Source: Dermatemys mawii (lineage: Eukaryota; Chordata; Testudines; Dermatemydidae). From it: a stretch of 64,000 bases of DNA. A program made the position numbers and the translations under genes. The stretch lies in assembly GCA_007922305.1 (NCBI GenBank), contig ML677465.1, positions 15,235 to 79,234 of the forward strand, read 5' to 3'. Under the pieces are notes generated by a model that worked only from the letters and a program-made list of their open reading frames with translations, made no database searches and was not told the origin of the DNA. Shown here piece by piece: positions 24,300-36,328 of the stretch; the stretch's first letter is position 1; each line of letters starts with the position of its first letter.

Positions 24300-26170
24300 C
24301 TGTGGTCCCCAACGCGGTACCCACAGCCGCAATGGTGCCCACTGGGGCATTTATGTGCACCCACAGAAGCTTCGGCCCCCATGCCTGCCTGCCTGGGACA
24401 GAGAACTCTGGGCTGCAGGCGCCGGAGTTCTCTGTCCCCGGCAGGCTAGCGCTGGGGCTGCGGCTTCTCTCTTTGCTGACTTTCTAATTCCCCGGGGGGT
24501 GCTCGACCACCGCTTCACCTCCCAAGCCTTGCCCCTACCTTGCCTCTTCCCGCCACTGCCCTGTCTCCACTCCACCTCTTCCCACCCTGTTCTGCTCCCT
24601 CCCCCAAGTGCACCCCTTCCTCCCAGCAGCTCCTGCACACCACTGAACAGCTGATCTGCGGCGGGTGGGAGGCACTGAGTGGGGAAGGGGAGAAGCTGAT
24701 CAGCAGAGCTGCTGGTGGGTGGGAGATTCCGGAAGGGATGGGAGAAGCTGATCGTCAGGGATGCTGGTGGGTGCTGAGCACCCACTATTTTTTTTATGTG
24801 GTTGCTCCAGGGCTGGAGCATCCACGGCGCCTGCGTCTGTGCCTCCCATCCTTAGCCAGGGCTTGTAAAGGGGTTCTTGGAAGGCACCATTATGACTGTC
24901 TTCCGCAACGCTTGTGCCGGGGGGAATCCAGCCCCAGACAGATATGAGGCTTTTCAAACCCCTTTACATCAATCCATCCTGTATGTAGGCGGTCAGAGTG
25001 GGGGGGTGAGGAACCTTTGAAGTTCTCTGTTGCACAGAAGAGCTCTGATGTAGAGCTACTGTCCCAACCCCAATTTCAAGGGAGCCTAAAGATGAAAAGG
25101 GACTGCCACCTTCAAGGCCAATTCAAGCCTCAGGTTCTCAGTGAAGACTGCCAAGAATGGATCAGTTTAGTCCTAACTGTAATTATGGGGGAGAGGGACT
25201 CAAATGAGTGTCTCAAATCTCTGTCTGTTCTTAGAAACAAAAATTTAGGACGACTCAACATTTGTCAGTTAAGGAACCCATACTGCCTAATTCTTTCCAT
25301 CCCACCAACCTGTTCTCCTGCCAGGAACTCTCAAGGGGATCATGTTTTGCTGGTCAAATCCACATCTTGGCTGAATCAGACTGTTTGTTCTACTCACCTA
25401 CAATGGTCCAAAATACCTTGTAGCCTAAGGAAAGGGCACTGAGATGAGAGCCAGGATTTCAAATTTCATCTCTACTGAGTTGTGTATATTTTTGTACACT
25501 TACCACCCCTTAGTACTAAGACCTCACACTTGTAAAGGGAAGTAACAAGTGACCTTATAAGGCAGTCATGTATTAGTTCCCTGCCACTTCCCTTTACAAA
25601 TAAAATTAACAAGGCGGCTGTAGAGGTGCAGGTGGAGTTGGGAATAGGACCCAGGTGTCCAATATGTCAGTCCCAAAAGTCTTATCTCCTCAGCCATGCC
25701 GCCCTGAATATGATAAATATATAGTAAAATCTGCCCTAGCCACTATCTCTGAAGAAAGACCACTTGTCACAAGCGACTACTTGCAGAGCCCATGGAATGT
25801 TTTCCCCTATAATTTGACCAGAAAGAAACTGAAGAGCAACTACCTGTCATCTGTGACCAGCGACCACATTTTCTAACTCCCTTCAGAGCTGGGCACCCTG
25901 CCAGCAGCCACTGTTCTCTGCTCTGCCTTCAGAGCTGGGTGGCCAGAGAAGGGTGGCTGCCGGCTGGGCACACAGCTCTGAAGGCAGCGCCGGCACCAGC
26001 AGCAACAGATAAGTAAGGATGGATTCATATATTATGTAATATTAAATATGATGTTTTTCATATTATTTAATGTACAAATATAATATAAGCCTTGAAAAAG
26101 TGTTGGCGCCTGCCACACTCTTCTGAAAATATGAATGTGCTATTGGCCATGGAAAGATTGGGGACTACTG
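24300..26170. mobile_element. Long hAT element (1.9 kb)
   Basis: Ends ctgtggtccccaac and ttggggactactg; duplications ctctagag (24292-24299) and ctctagaa (26171-26178). Includes a hairpin (gcctgcctgggacagagaac against its complement near 24390-24450) and an AT-rich right part. An open frame at 25017-25442 has no recognised similarity. Confidence 0.75.
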
Positions 26171-26178
26171 CTCTAGAA

Positions 26179-26988
26179 GCTCATTTTCCCACAGGTATGT
26201 TGGAGCCCAACGGGACAACAAGGTAGAAGACATGTCTTCTTACCACCCTGTCAGCGTAGGCAGGTATTTATTGTTACTGTTTAGCACTTCTCCCCGCAGT
26301 GCCCTGCGCTGAGTCTGAGCCTGGGCCACTGGGTTCCTATGGACATTCCAGTGCTGTTCTAAGGTAAGAGCCCTTCTACCCATATGCCCTGGAAAACCTG
26401 CAATCACTTTGCATCTGTCCTGCATCTTCCCTTTCCATGGCAGTGATGTTCTCCTGGCTGAGGTGGCTCTGCAAACTAGAAGGAGCTGGGCTTCATGCTC
26501 CCATGGAGGGCATTGGTGTGCGCTGTGCGGAGGAAGGTGAGCTGGACATTACTGCTGGGGTCTAGCATTCTTGAAGATGGGTTTACGGATCCCTCTGCCG
26601 CTTGTTTCCTGAATGACCTTGCTCAGTAGCAATAGTCTCGCTCTGCCCCATCTCCTCATGTGGATGACAGTGGAGCTCTGGCTCACATGCACTCGCTTCC
26701 CCAGGTGAGGATAGCTTCATTCCTGTGTCAGAGGGACTCTCATTCCATCTTGAGGGGCCCAGGCTCTCCGATTGGAGTTGGTCCTTTCTGGAAACCTCCT
26801 CTGAGCCCATCCCACTCTGCTGTACCTGCACAGCAGACTGACTTTCAGCCTGAACAAGTTGCCCTGGGGAGTTTGTGTGAGGCCAGTGCTGATAAATTCT
26901 CCCTGCTGCACTGACTGGAGAAAATTCAGCTCTGGACAGAGCCAGCACAAGCACTAAGCCTGATTTTCAGGACTTACGTGTTGTCGAG
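26179..26988. other. Unassigned spacer
   Basis: No gene or clear repeat recognised between the long hAT and the following SINE. Confidence 0.3.
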
Positions 26989-27117
26989 AATCAGAGAGGT
27001 AGCTGTGTTAGTCTGCAATTACAGAAGTAACAAAGATTCCTGTGGCACCTTAAAGACTAACTAAAGTATTAGAACATAAGCTTTCGTGGGCTAATACCCA
27101 CTTCATCGGTGCAGACG
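26989..27117 (+). mobile_element. Turtle-type SINE
   Basis: Head aatcagagaggtagctgtgt, core caccttaaagactaactaaa, tail aagctttcgtgggctaatac then cccacttcatcggtg. Same family as the fold-back copies. Confidence 0.8.
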
Positions 27118-27879
27118 TTTCCGGCGTAAGGAGAGAGGCAATCTTGCAAATAACATGGGCCCATCCCGTTGAGCACTCTGAGATCTCTGTCATGTCAGGT
27201 GAGGACTTGTTCTCCAAGCTGAGCCTGATTAAGTACTGTGGATGGTGCACGTCCCATAATCCTGGCAAATTTCCTTTTCTGGGGCGGATCTTTCCTAGGA
27301 GGAGGGTGTAAAATCTCCATTTCAAATGACAGACCCCTCTCCTGTGGATCACGTCAGAAGGGAAAGCAGGCGGTCAGATCTCGCGGAGGGCAGAGTCCAT
27401 TCAACTGACCTCAGAGCCTCCTTCCTTGGGTTTCTCCTGGTATCTGCAGCCCAGCCTCTCCAACAGCTCCTGCCGTGCTGTCCTATGGATTGTTATGCCT
27501 TGCGGGGAGCACAACGCAGTGGTTGGAACCCTACACTGAACACTGTCCCAATATTCTCCACAGGAGTTCGTCCTGGAAGATATCTCGCTGCTGTGGGTGA
27601 CCGGGGAAGAAAGAGAGGGCCTTCTAATGTGATGCGGCTTCCACCCAGGCCCATATGCAGCTTGCCTCTGTGCAGCAATTGCCCCTCGTAGCGCAGTGGC
27701 GGGGACTAGTGAGCCTGACTGGGATGGGGGCCACGCTGGCTCTCCCAAGAAACCTGCACAGGCACATTGCTCACCCTCTGATTGAGACCTTTGAAGAGAT
27801 CACTGATACCGATTACCACGATGTGATAGCCAACATCAATGCACTATTCCACATGTAGGCATGCATGCAAGCATTCCTT

Positions 27880-28475
27880 TCCACCCCTTGCCCAAGTAGT
27901 CTGAAACCACAAAGTGCCTGCCTTCCCAATAGAAAAGTAGCTTTACCTGCGCAATCCACTGCTGCTCGGCCCTCCACAAACACTGGACGCCGCAGCTGGC
28001 TGCCCTCCTCCTGGCTCGAGAAGAGCTCCTGGCTGCATGCCTCCTGGGATTCCAGGGAGTCCTCCGCCTGGGTCATTGCTGCCGCCTTCTCCTCCTTGGC
28101 CTCCCCCAACCCTTGCACTGGTGGGCTGGGAAGTGCCCATGGTGGTCAATGGAGTGCATGTAGGATCCCCTCTCCCCCCAAGTATCGCGTCCAGCTCCTT
28201 GTAAAACTGCAAGCTGCTGGGGCTCCCCGGAGCAGCCATTTGCCACGCGGGCTTTGCGATATGCATGCCTAAGCTCTTACCTTTACCCGACACTGCACTA
28301 TGTCCCGCTCATGTCCTCTTTCAGCCCAGGCCCATGATATCAGCCCATAGGTATCATAATTCTGCGGCTAGACTGCAGCTGGGACTGGACAGCCTCTTCC
28401 CCCCAACAACTGATGGGGTCCAGCACCTCGCTATTGCTCCATGCTGGGGATCGCCTTCTGCATGGCTGCAGAATA
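27880..28475 (-). pseudogene. Harbinger-type Myb/SANT gene remnant
   Basis: PIF/Harbinger transposons carry a second gene encoding a Myb/SANT DNA-binding protein needed with the transposase. Seen on the minus strand in shifting frames: SEVLDPISCWGEEAVQSQLQ (Myb/SANT start), RNYDTYG, ERGHERDIVQCRVK, then LQFYKELDAILGG, then EACSQELFSSQEEGSQ. These match the turtle Harbinger ORF2 proteins I recall. At least two frame changes (one near 28110) and an in-frame stop near the Myb region show that it is broken. The surrounding 27.33-28.85 kb is probably the rest of the same element; termini were not established. Confidence 0.65.
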
Positions 28476-28849
28476 ATCACCTGCAAAGATTCCCTGAGAG
28501 CACTCCATGCCTGGCTGGAACAAACAGGAAGGGGATTTTCAAATTTCCCTGGAAATTTAAAGGGTGGGTCTGACGCTTGGTCACCTGAGGACAGGACAAA
28601 AGAGTTTGAAAGTGATGACCAGAGTGGCTCGAATGGGAATTATGGGACGGGCCAGAGGCCAATTAATGTGCATTGAGTGTCCACATTGGTGCCGTAGCAC
28701 TAGAGCCCTTATTCCCCGTGCGGTGGTGGATTACCAGTACCATTATAACTTTGGGCTTATAGAGGTCTAGGTGCCTCGCCAGTGTGGATGGGTAGGAGGT
28801 TATAGCGCTCCTGGCGGCTTTATAGCGCTACAAAGTGCCAGTGTAATAA

Positions 28850-30650
28850 ATTCCATAGACTCAAACTCTGCATCAGTTCCACTGGGACTCCATCATCACC
28901 TGACTGATCATGCCGGCGACCCTGCCTGTTTCCAGCACTAAGGACCCTGGGAACTCTGACCAGTTCACGCTTCATGGAGTGATGAGATCCCCTTCTTCCG
29001 CTCTCTCTCTGTGTTTTCCTTTCTGCCTCAGGTATTATCCTTTCATAATGGATGTTATGTTGGTTTAGGCTTTCCTTGTGTGGTTATCATTATTATTCAA
29101 TAAATAACCCTTATGGTTAAGTTGGTTGTTTCTCTTTCTCTGAATTTTACTCATTTGTGTCGTTAGCTTTCCCCATTTACTCTTCAGCAACGCTTCTTTT
29201 ACCTAAACTAAAGATCCCTGTAGTACCCAAAAATGTTATGGGGTTTGCGCATCAAGTGGGTTACTACCCATACAATTGTAACATTAAAGGGGGATAGGGA
29301 CATGTTGAACTTGGGGCACATAAGTGGCGGGAGGGGGCAGCTGAAAGCCTTGCCCAACCCAACCTATCGAGACCAGGGGCACATAAGGGTACCAGCTTGA
29401 AAGTGCTGCTTAACCCAGACCATTGAGCACAGGGATACATGAGGGGATCAGCTGGAGTGTGCTGATTGACCCAGTCTGTGTGCGTGCGTGCGTGTGCGCG
29501 CATGCATGTTCACCTAAGGCCTGGGGAACCTAGGTCCTGCAGGGTAGCTTCATTGGGAGAGAACCTGCAGAAGGAAGGAGTAGAGCTCCATATGAACACA
29601 TAAGTGACATAAGCAGCACATTAATAGAATTACAGCACACACATACACACCCCTCAGAAGAGTAACCTAATAAATGAGCCTACCCCAAAGTAACAGGCAC
29701 ATCTGGTAACAGCCACCTGGAGAGGGCAAGGATCCCTGGTGGGCCATTATGTACTCAAATCTGGTCCTTTGGCCTACTAGGGATATTAGCTGGCAGCTCC
29801 TTCACAGAGCCATAACATGGGGATGGACCTGGCATGGTTACCAAACTGTTATCCCATAATTTGACATTATGCATGTGTACCTCAGAACTTGACAGCCCTG
29901 CAGTCAGCCATTTTGTATGTTCAGCCACTGCCAGCTGTAAACCAAACATCACATAGCTAGAAATAATCTTAGGCCTTTGTGAGGCAAGGTCAGGCAGCTG
30001 CATACTTGCAATTTGTTAATCAGAATGGGATAGAAGGTTATGGAAATGAATGAATGCAGAGCAACCTTGGTTTTTAGACACCCCCAACATATTGTTGTTA
30101 TGGCTGGAAATACCAGAAATGTTTTGAGATAATGAGTAGTTTGCTGAAATTAGAATTGGTGATCCTGTAGAGCAGGGATCTTCAAACTTTTCCCCCTGCG
30201 GCCCCTTTCCGCAGAGGGAAAAGTCTGGCGGCCCCCAGGGTATGTCCGCTGAAATGCCACCGCGAAAAGTGAAAGCTTCCGCTTTCTGCGGCAGCATTTC
30301 GGCAGGACCAAAATAGACCGCCTGGGAGTTCAGCGGTCTCCCAAGCGGGATCGGTAGTGGCACCGGGTTCTCACGCACCCCAGTTTGAAGACTATCGCCG
30401 TAGAGGTTGTTATATACTGACCCACTAGGAGCCACTTAGGTTATGTGCTTTGTTAGAGGTAGCTATAAAACATTAGGTAAAAGTAAATACCTCAGTCTAA
30501 GGGAGCTTTTCTTTGGGCAAGGAGCTACCATCTAAACTCCCCATCAGATGGATGGAAAGAGGGCCCATGGAAGTCCCGCTGGTGAGCACTTGAAACCACC
30601 TTAGACTGTGGGTAACTAACTATAGCTGGGATGTCCTAAACCTATTGTGT
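28850..30650 (+). mobile_element. LTR-retrotransposon-like sequence
   Basis: Contains attcaataaataacccttat (poly(A)-like, near 29097), then repeats of ggggcacataagt..gcagctgaaa type at 29310-29470, and a second aataaataatc near 30680. This resembles a turtle LTR retroelement end region from memory; boundaries are uncertain. A hAT at 30173-30397 interrupts it. A GT-rich microsatellite lies at 29477-29500. Confidence 0.35.
30173..30397. mobile_element. Small hAT element
   Basis: 225 bp; ends cagggatcttcaaac and gtttgaagactatcg; duplications ctgtagag (30165-30172) and ccgtagag (30398-30405). Confidence 0.85.
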
Positions 30651-31337
30651 GTGTGGGCACGTGGGCACGCTTAATATCTAATAAATAATCATTTTTATAA
30701 GAGCACAATTGCTTGTATCAACCATTTATCAGAGGGCAGTGCTGTATTCCTATTGATTTATTCCTGATATCTCCTGGAGAGAAACAGTTAAGTTACCGTT
30801 GCATTAGGTGCTGAAAAACCCTGGGCAACAGAACTCCCTGGAAATCTGTCCCTGCTGCAGAGAGACACACCCTGGCACACACCTACGCAGAGTGTATCAG
30901 ATTGCAGTCCCTGTTCTGACTCCTCCATAACTGCTTACAGAGGTTCTGTCTATACTTCTCTCTGATCCCAGCACAACCCATTCATGACCCCACGAAGTCA
31001 CAGGATCTCTTCATCAATCTCCTTCCGGCACTGGACATCCATCACTCCAAGAGGAGGAAGTCGGACAAGGGGTGAGTTGCAACTGGGGGCTATATTTCTG
31101 GTCCCTTGTCTGACCATGCGTTTGGGCAATATCATTGATTTGCTCCTCAAGGGCAGCCATGGGAGCTGTCTACTCTGTGTCCCTCTCTGGATCCCTGATT
31201 CCTTACCACTGACCTCACCCCCACTCTTTTTTCATTTGTTTTCCCCCATACTCAACTGATACCTGGATTCAGTGATTTCTCTCCCTTAACTGAGGAGAGC
31301 CTTTAGTTTTGGGTACACCTATGCCTGCCCATCTCTA

Positions 31338-31622
31338 GTACTTCAACCCTAACCAAAAATCCTAACCCTAAACCCAAACCAAGCCTTAACCCTAACCATG
31401 AATGCTAAAACTAAACACTAACACTAGCCCCAATGTTACCCTAATCCTGCTGAGCTATAACACTTCTAATCCTAACCCCAAACCCAACTGCAAATCCTCA
31501 CCAAAACCCTCTAAGCCTAATCCTATCCCCTACCCCTACCCCTGAACCCTAACCACATAACCTTATACCCTAATCCCTAACCCTGCACTTGAAACCAAAT
31601 CTTGACCTTTAACCCCAAATCC
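31338..31622. repeat. Degenerate interstitial telomeric repeat
   Basis: About 285 bp of drifted CCCTAA-strand repeats: cctaaccctaaacccaaacc, ccttaaccctaaccatg, ctaatccctaaccctgc. The units are too diverged to be a recent telomere insertion. Intergenic, about 5 kb beyond the SEMA4F stop. Confidence 0.85.
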
Positions 31623-31714
31623 GTAAGTGAGACGAGAATTCACCTGGGCTATGTTTAACACTGAAAAGAAAATCAGCATCAGGTGCCAGCCAGGACTGAC
31701 TCTTTCCCCAAAGT

Positions 31715-31827
31715 CACAAAAAGTCCTGTGGCACCTTAAAGACTAACTAAATTTAGTTAGTCTTTAAGGTGCCACAGGACTCTCTGTCACTTCTGCAATT
31801 CCAGACTAACACGGCTGCCCCTCTGAT
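31715..31827 (-). mobile_element. Fold-back (inverted dimer) SINE, short form
   Basis: Minus-strand head (atcagaggggcagccgtgtt) and body to ctaactaaa, directly joined to the reverse complement of the same body ending at gactttttgtg. The palindrome centre is actaactaaatttagttagt. The unit is enclosed by tctttccccaaagt at 31701-31714 and 31828-31841. Confidence 0.92.
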
Positions 31828-32199
31828 TCTTTCCCCAAAGTTTTATTATAATGCAGAACCTATCACAGTTGGACACAATTGTGTACATTTATACAGCTTC
31901 TCTCCTCTGCTTGGTCATTCAGAACAAGCATCTTTGCTCTTGCAAATTCCATCTGTACCTACTATTCAGATGAGGGTGCCTGAATAGCACCATACTCTGC
32001 TTAGAAAATGGAAGGAGGAGCTCAGACTATCATAGTAATGACAGTGAGTCATGAATCAGCCTCCCTGATCCACTCCAAATGCACATAGACCCACTTCAGC
32101 TGTAAGAACAAAACTATCCTTGTTGACAAGCAGCACAGATGGATGTAGGGAGAAAGCACTGTGCTCCGAGTCCACACACTAAAAAAAAAAAAAAAAAAA

Positions 32200-32884
32200 A
32201 GGAGGTTGACAAATTGGTCAAGGTTCAGAAAACTGGTACAAGGATGACACATAGTCTGGGAAAGCACCGAGTGACTGAAAAAAGTCAATTATGTAATTTA
32301 GTCAAAAACAGGGTAAGAGAACCACTTGATCAAGGACTGTAATTTTGTAAATACTAAGAAAGTTTTTTAATCTACCAAAGGCCCAAGACCCCATGGCTGA
32401 AAACTGAAGCTAGGGAAATGCAGACTAGAATTAAGGCACAATTTTTGAGCTGAGAGAGGAATTAACTATTAGAACAATTTACCTGGGGATGTGGAAGTTC
32501 TGCATCACTTATAGATGCCTTTCTACAATAGCAATGCTCACCCAGAAGTTATGGGCATGATGCAGGAACGACTTGGTAAAACGACTTGGCTTGTATAATG
32601 TTAGAACAGTCCCTTTCAAACTTTAGAATCTATTTAGCTATTTCTTTATTTAGCCTGCGGAACTTTTGGCTAGAGGATGTTGTGAAGGCCAGGACTATAA
32701 CAGGGTTCAAAAAAGGAACTAGATAAGTTCATGGAGGATAGGTTCATCAGTGGCTATTAACCAGGGTGAGCAAGGATGCAAAACCATGCTCTGAAATATC
32801 CCTAGCCCATTTTCCAGAAGCTGGGAATAGGTGACAGGAGCTGGATCACTTGATAATTACCTGTTCTGTTCATAGTCTCTGAAG
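32200..32884 (+). mobile_element. CR1-like 3' fragments (left part)
   Basis: 32210-32600 has aattaactattagaacaatt-type CR1 3' sequence. 32660-32884 has atgttgtgaaggccaggact and ataagttcatggaggatagg, typical of the CR1 C-terminus and 3' region. An A20 tract precedes it at 32180-32199. The second copy is split at 32885 by a hAT and resumes at 34346. Confidence 0.75.
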
Positions 32885-34337
32885 CAGTGGTTCTCAACCA
32901 AGCGTCCAGGCCCCCTGGGACGTCACAAGCAGGTTTCAGGAGTTCCTATAAGTGGGACCAGCGTTAGACTTGCTGAGGCCCAGGGCAGAAAGCCGAAGCC
33001 CCACTTCATGGGGCTGAAACCTGTAACTATATGGCTTTTCTGTAGCCATGCTGGAAGGCCTGAACCAAAGCCACCTTCTACAGCCAGACAGAAGCAGCAG
33101 CAGCCATTAGTTGGAGGTCTGAAGTCACATACTCACATTCCATCTAAAATGTATTTAAAAGATTCACACCAGGCTATGAGGAGGGAACTTTGCCCTAATA
33201 GCTCCCCACTGTCACCAGATAAAGAAACAGATCTCAAGATGGGTAAAGAAAACTTAAGTAACACCATTCTGTCTGGCAAGAAACTGCTTATCACTAGAGA
33301 ATGTTGTGGAATCCTCATTGTACGATCATTGTCATCACACTTTCCCCACTGTTTGACACTGTGATCTCTGTTTGGTTTGTAATTGTTTCTGTCTGCTGTA
33401 TAATTAATTTTGCTAGGTGTAAATCAATTAAGGTGGTGGGGTATGATTAGTTAGATAATTTTGTTATGATTGGTTAGTAAAATTATACTAAGATAATTGG
33501 TTACGGTATAACTAAGCAGGACTCAAATTTCATTATAAAAACTGGGGTCCAAGAAGGAGATCAGGAGAGAAAGAAGATCAGAAGCAGAAGAAAGGAGGAA
33601 AGGCTGGAAGAAGAGCAAAGTAGACAAGGAACCCCCTGAGGAAAGGAACTCCCCTCCAAGACCCAGCCCAAGATAAGAGCTGCCAGGGCTTTTCTGCAGG
33701 ACCGTGAGGTGCAGCAGTGAAGATTCAGAGACTCACCTTGCCTGTCATATACAGGGGAAGCCAGCCTGCCTGTCCCAGGTTTGGGGAGAATGACACTGTG
33801 TGCTTAGCTTGTGTATTCTGCTTGTTTGGGAATTGTCAACCAATAGAGGATAAGAATATTACTGTGTGAGGCTCTTTCAGTGGCTAAAGATCCTGCCAAC
33901 CCGCAGCAAGATGTGCCCTGAGCCCTAGGAATTGGGTAAGGGTGGCTATATAAATTAGCAGGGTTTCACCTTGAGCCCTAGGAACTGGGTAAAGGTGTGT
34001 GTCCCTATAGTGTGGAAAGGATAGAGAAATTTGTGTGTAACAAATTTGGTAAGTGGGACCAGCGTTAGACTTGCTGAGGCCCAGGGCAGAAAGCCGAAGC
34101 CCCACTGCCTGGGGCTGAAGCCCAGGGCACTGAGCCCCGCCACTTGGGACTCAAGTCAAAGCCTGAGCAACTTTGTGGGGGCCTATTGGTGTGGGACCCA
34201 AGGCAATTGCCCTGCTTGCTACCCGTAACACTGGCCCTGGTTTTTATATGCAGAAAACCAGACGTGGCACAAGTGGGCAGTGGAGTTTTTATATCATGTT
34301 CAGTGGGCCTCTGAAAGAAAAAGGTTGAGAATTCCTG
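32885..34337. mobile_element. hAT element containing a further insertion
   Basis: Ends cagtggttctcaacc and ggttgagaattcctg; duplications ctctgaag (32877-32884) and gtctgaag (34338-34345). Inside, a 57-bp stretch (32949-33005) recurs exactly at 34050-34106, bracketing about 1 kb of foreign sequence. Confidence 0.85.
33006..34049 (+). mobile_element. LTR-like insertion inside the hAT
   Basis: Contains gtaattgtttctgtctgctg near 33380, a TATA-like cattataaaaac (33530) and gaggctctttcagtggctaa near 33870, phrases I recognise from a dispersed turtle retroelement. A related segment (gcagcagccataagctgg and following) lies at 45110-45340. Class not certain. Confidence 0.4.
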
Positions 34338-34345
34338 GTCTGAAG

Positions 34346-34432
34346 CACCTGACATTGGCTACTGTGGGAAGACAGGATATTGGGTTAGATGGACCATTGG
34401 TCTGACCAGTCTGGCTATTTTTATGTTGCTAG
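34346..34432 (+). mobile_element. CR1 3' end (right part of split copy)
   Basis: cacctgacattggctactgt, then ggatattgggttagatggac, then the terminal ctggctatttttatg. Continues the CR1 interrupted at 32884. Confidence 0.8.
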
Positions 34433-34547
34433 GGAGCATGGTACTGTGCCAGAAGCCTGTGCACATAACCAAGAATCACTTATAACAGAGCCCCAAAGTG
34501 TGTGTGTCTGACAACCCCTTTCATCCGCCTCCCACCAACACCCAGAC

Positions 34548-34576
34548 AGTGACTCTTTTACACAATACTTTTTAAT
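34548..34576 (-). terminator. Candidate SEMA4F poly(A) signal ATTAAA and cleavage region
   Basis: On the minus strand ATTAAA (34576-34571) is followed about 15-20 nt later by an A-rich stretch and then GT-rich sequence (gtctgggtgttggtggg), the usual arrangement of a vertebrate cleavage site. No canonical AATAAA was noticed on the minus strand between the stop codon and this point. Confidence 0.45.
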
Positions 34577-36328
34577 AAATCACAAAATAAAAAAGTTTGA
34601 TTAAAAACAAAACACAAAACAGCAAAGCCAGCAGGTGACATTAATTTCACCATCAGTCCCACCCCCTACCCCACCCCTCCAGCCACAGCAGGGACCCATG
34701 GGAAGGTAAGAAAGGAGTTCTCACTGAGATTGCAAGACAAACTGGGAAAGTTCCAGTGGTTGGAGACGCTGAACCAGCCTGCGAGGAAGCCAGACATGGC
34801 CACTGGGCCTTTTGGGGAAGCCAGAGAACAGTGGAAGGCTGGGAGGGTCTCATTGAACCTGCTAAGGGAGGTTGGAGAGGGATAAGCTGCAAGTGGACAC
34901 GCACAGGAGCAGGAGACATGTCCCCAGTCAGCTGCAAGGAGAGGAGAGGAGAGGAGAGAGAGAGTGTGAGAGAGAGAGAGTGTGAGAGAGAGACACACAC
35001 ACACACACACATTTGCTAGAGACAGTCCGAAGTAGCTGTGACAGTGCTAACAGAAGTAGATGCCCTCAGGTTTGGTGCTTTACAGCATGAATAGCTCAGC
35101 AACAAGCAACTCCCCCTGACCTCACTGCTTGGAGGAAAAGCAGCTCTGGTAAAAGGTTTCAACTTACTGTCTGCAATGCCCGAGTCTCTCCTGTCTCAAC
35201 ATGCACAGCTATGATATTCTACAGCACCACTATGTCATTGGCTCTGATCATTCCCATCTACCATAACACACTTGGCAAAATTGTACTGGGCCTTCTCCAG
35301 CCCAGACACACAAGGACCGACATGGCTGCAGATTGAAGGCATGTGCAGCCAGGGCAGCTGCAGAATTTGGCATTAGAGAGAGTCAGCCACCGTTCTTTTT
35401 GAAGGGTGTTACAGATTTCTGCACCTGGAGGACAACTCCTGTTCGTAGAGGGGCACATGATCTCAGGGAGACTCTGCGTCTGGTCTGAGTTGCACCACAT
35501 TCATGAAGACGGTGCTGGTTAATAGAAAGAGCCACCAAGGCAGTCACTTGTCAGCACCAGCTAAGAGGTCTCCAGGGGCATTTACTGTCTCTTGTGTACC
35601 AGACTCCACATAAACACAGAAGGCTTCAGGAAGTGCTTCCTGCATGGGAAGAAGCCAACAGCGGGTCTCCACCGCCACCCCTACAGCTGAGCAGCAGGTA
35701 GGGAGAAGGGAAGAGGGGAATATTGTTCCAGGTAGCTTGAGTTACAGTCACAATCAAGGCTAATTTTAGCCAATACAATCATCACTTCCAGGGAATATCT
35801 ACAGGATGCAGAGCCCAGGGACCCGGCCCTGGAGCACGTCCGCTAAGTAACCTCACCAGGCTAGTAACACAGATTCCGATGGCCTGTTCCAAGCGGCTGC
35901 CCAGAAGTTGAGGAACCTGGAACATGAGGACTCAAAGCCACTCAGCAGTGAATTCTTTGGCCAAAGCGTGGAGGCTGCATGAAGGTTTTAGTAGTAATGA
36001 AGCTGGGTGAGTCTCACTCTCAGACACACCAGTTCTGCTCACTGACCACAATGGAGCATCACACCAACTCCAGGCCTAGATGGCCGCATCAGTCCGATGG
36101 ATTCTGAGAGTGGGAACTCTGGCAATGACATGAAGAAAGAGGCTCGACTTGCAGTGTCAACAGTGGCTGTGCCCCTCTTTGCCTATTGGGCAGCCACTGC
36201 CAGGCATGTTAACGATGGCTGTGCGCCTCCTTCCTGTCGGGGGCAGACACTGCCAGTGATGGCTGTACCCCACTAGGGCTGGGCATCACCATGGGGGTTG
36301 GTGATGGATGTGCTCCCTTCGGGGGCTA
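34550..36328 (-). other. SEMA4F: Probable SEMA4F 3' untranslated region
   Basis: About 1.8 kb downstream of the stop, largely free of recognisable interspersed repeats and bounded on the far side by a CR1 3' end at about 34430. It carries a (GAGAGT)n/(CA)n microsatellite at 34933-35010 and a possible ATTAAA poly(A) signal. The length is inferred only from the signal and from where repeats resume; transcript data would settle it. Confidence 0.5.
34930..35012. repeat. Compound microsatellite
   Basis: (GGAGA)n, then (GA)n with GAGTGT interruptions, then (AC)n. Within the presumed SEMA4F 3' UTR. Confidence 0.9.

Noticed and set aside
25017..25442. 141-codon open frame inside the long hAT
   Set aside because: No transposase or other domain recognised; possibly chance.
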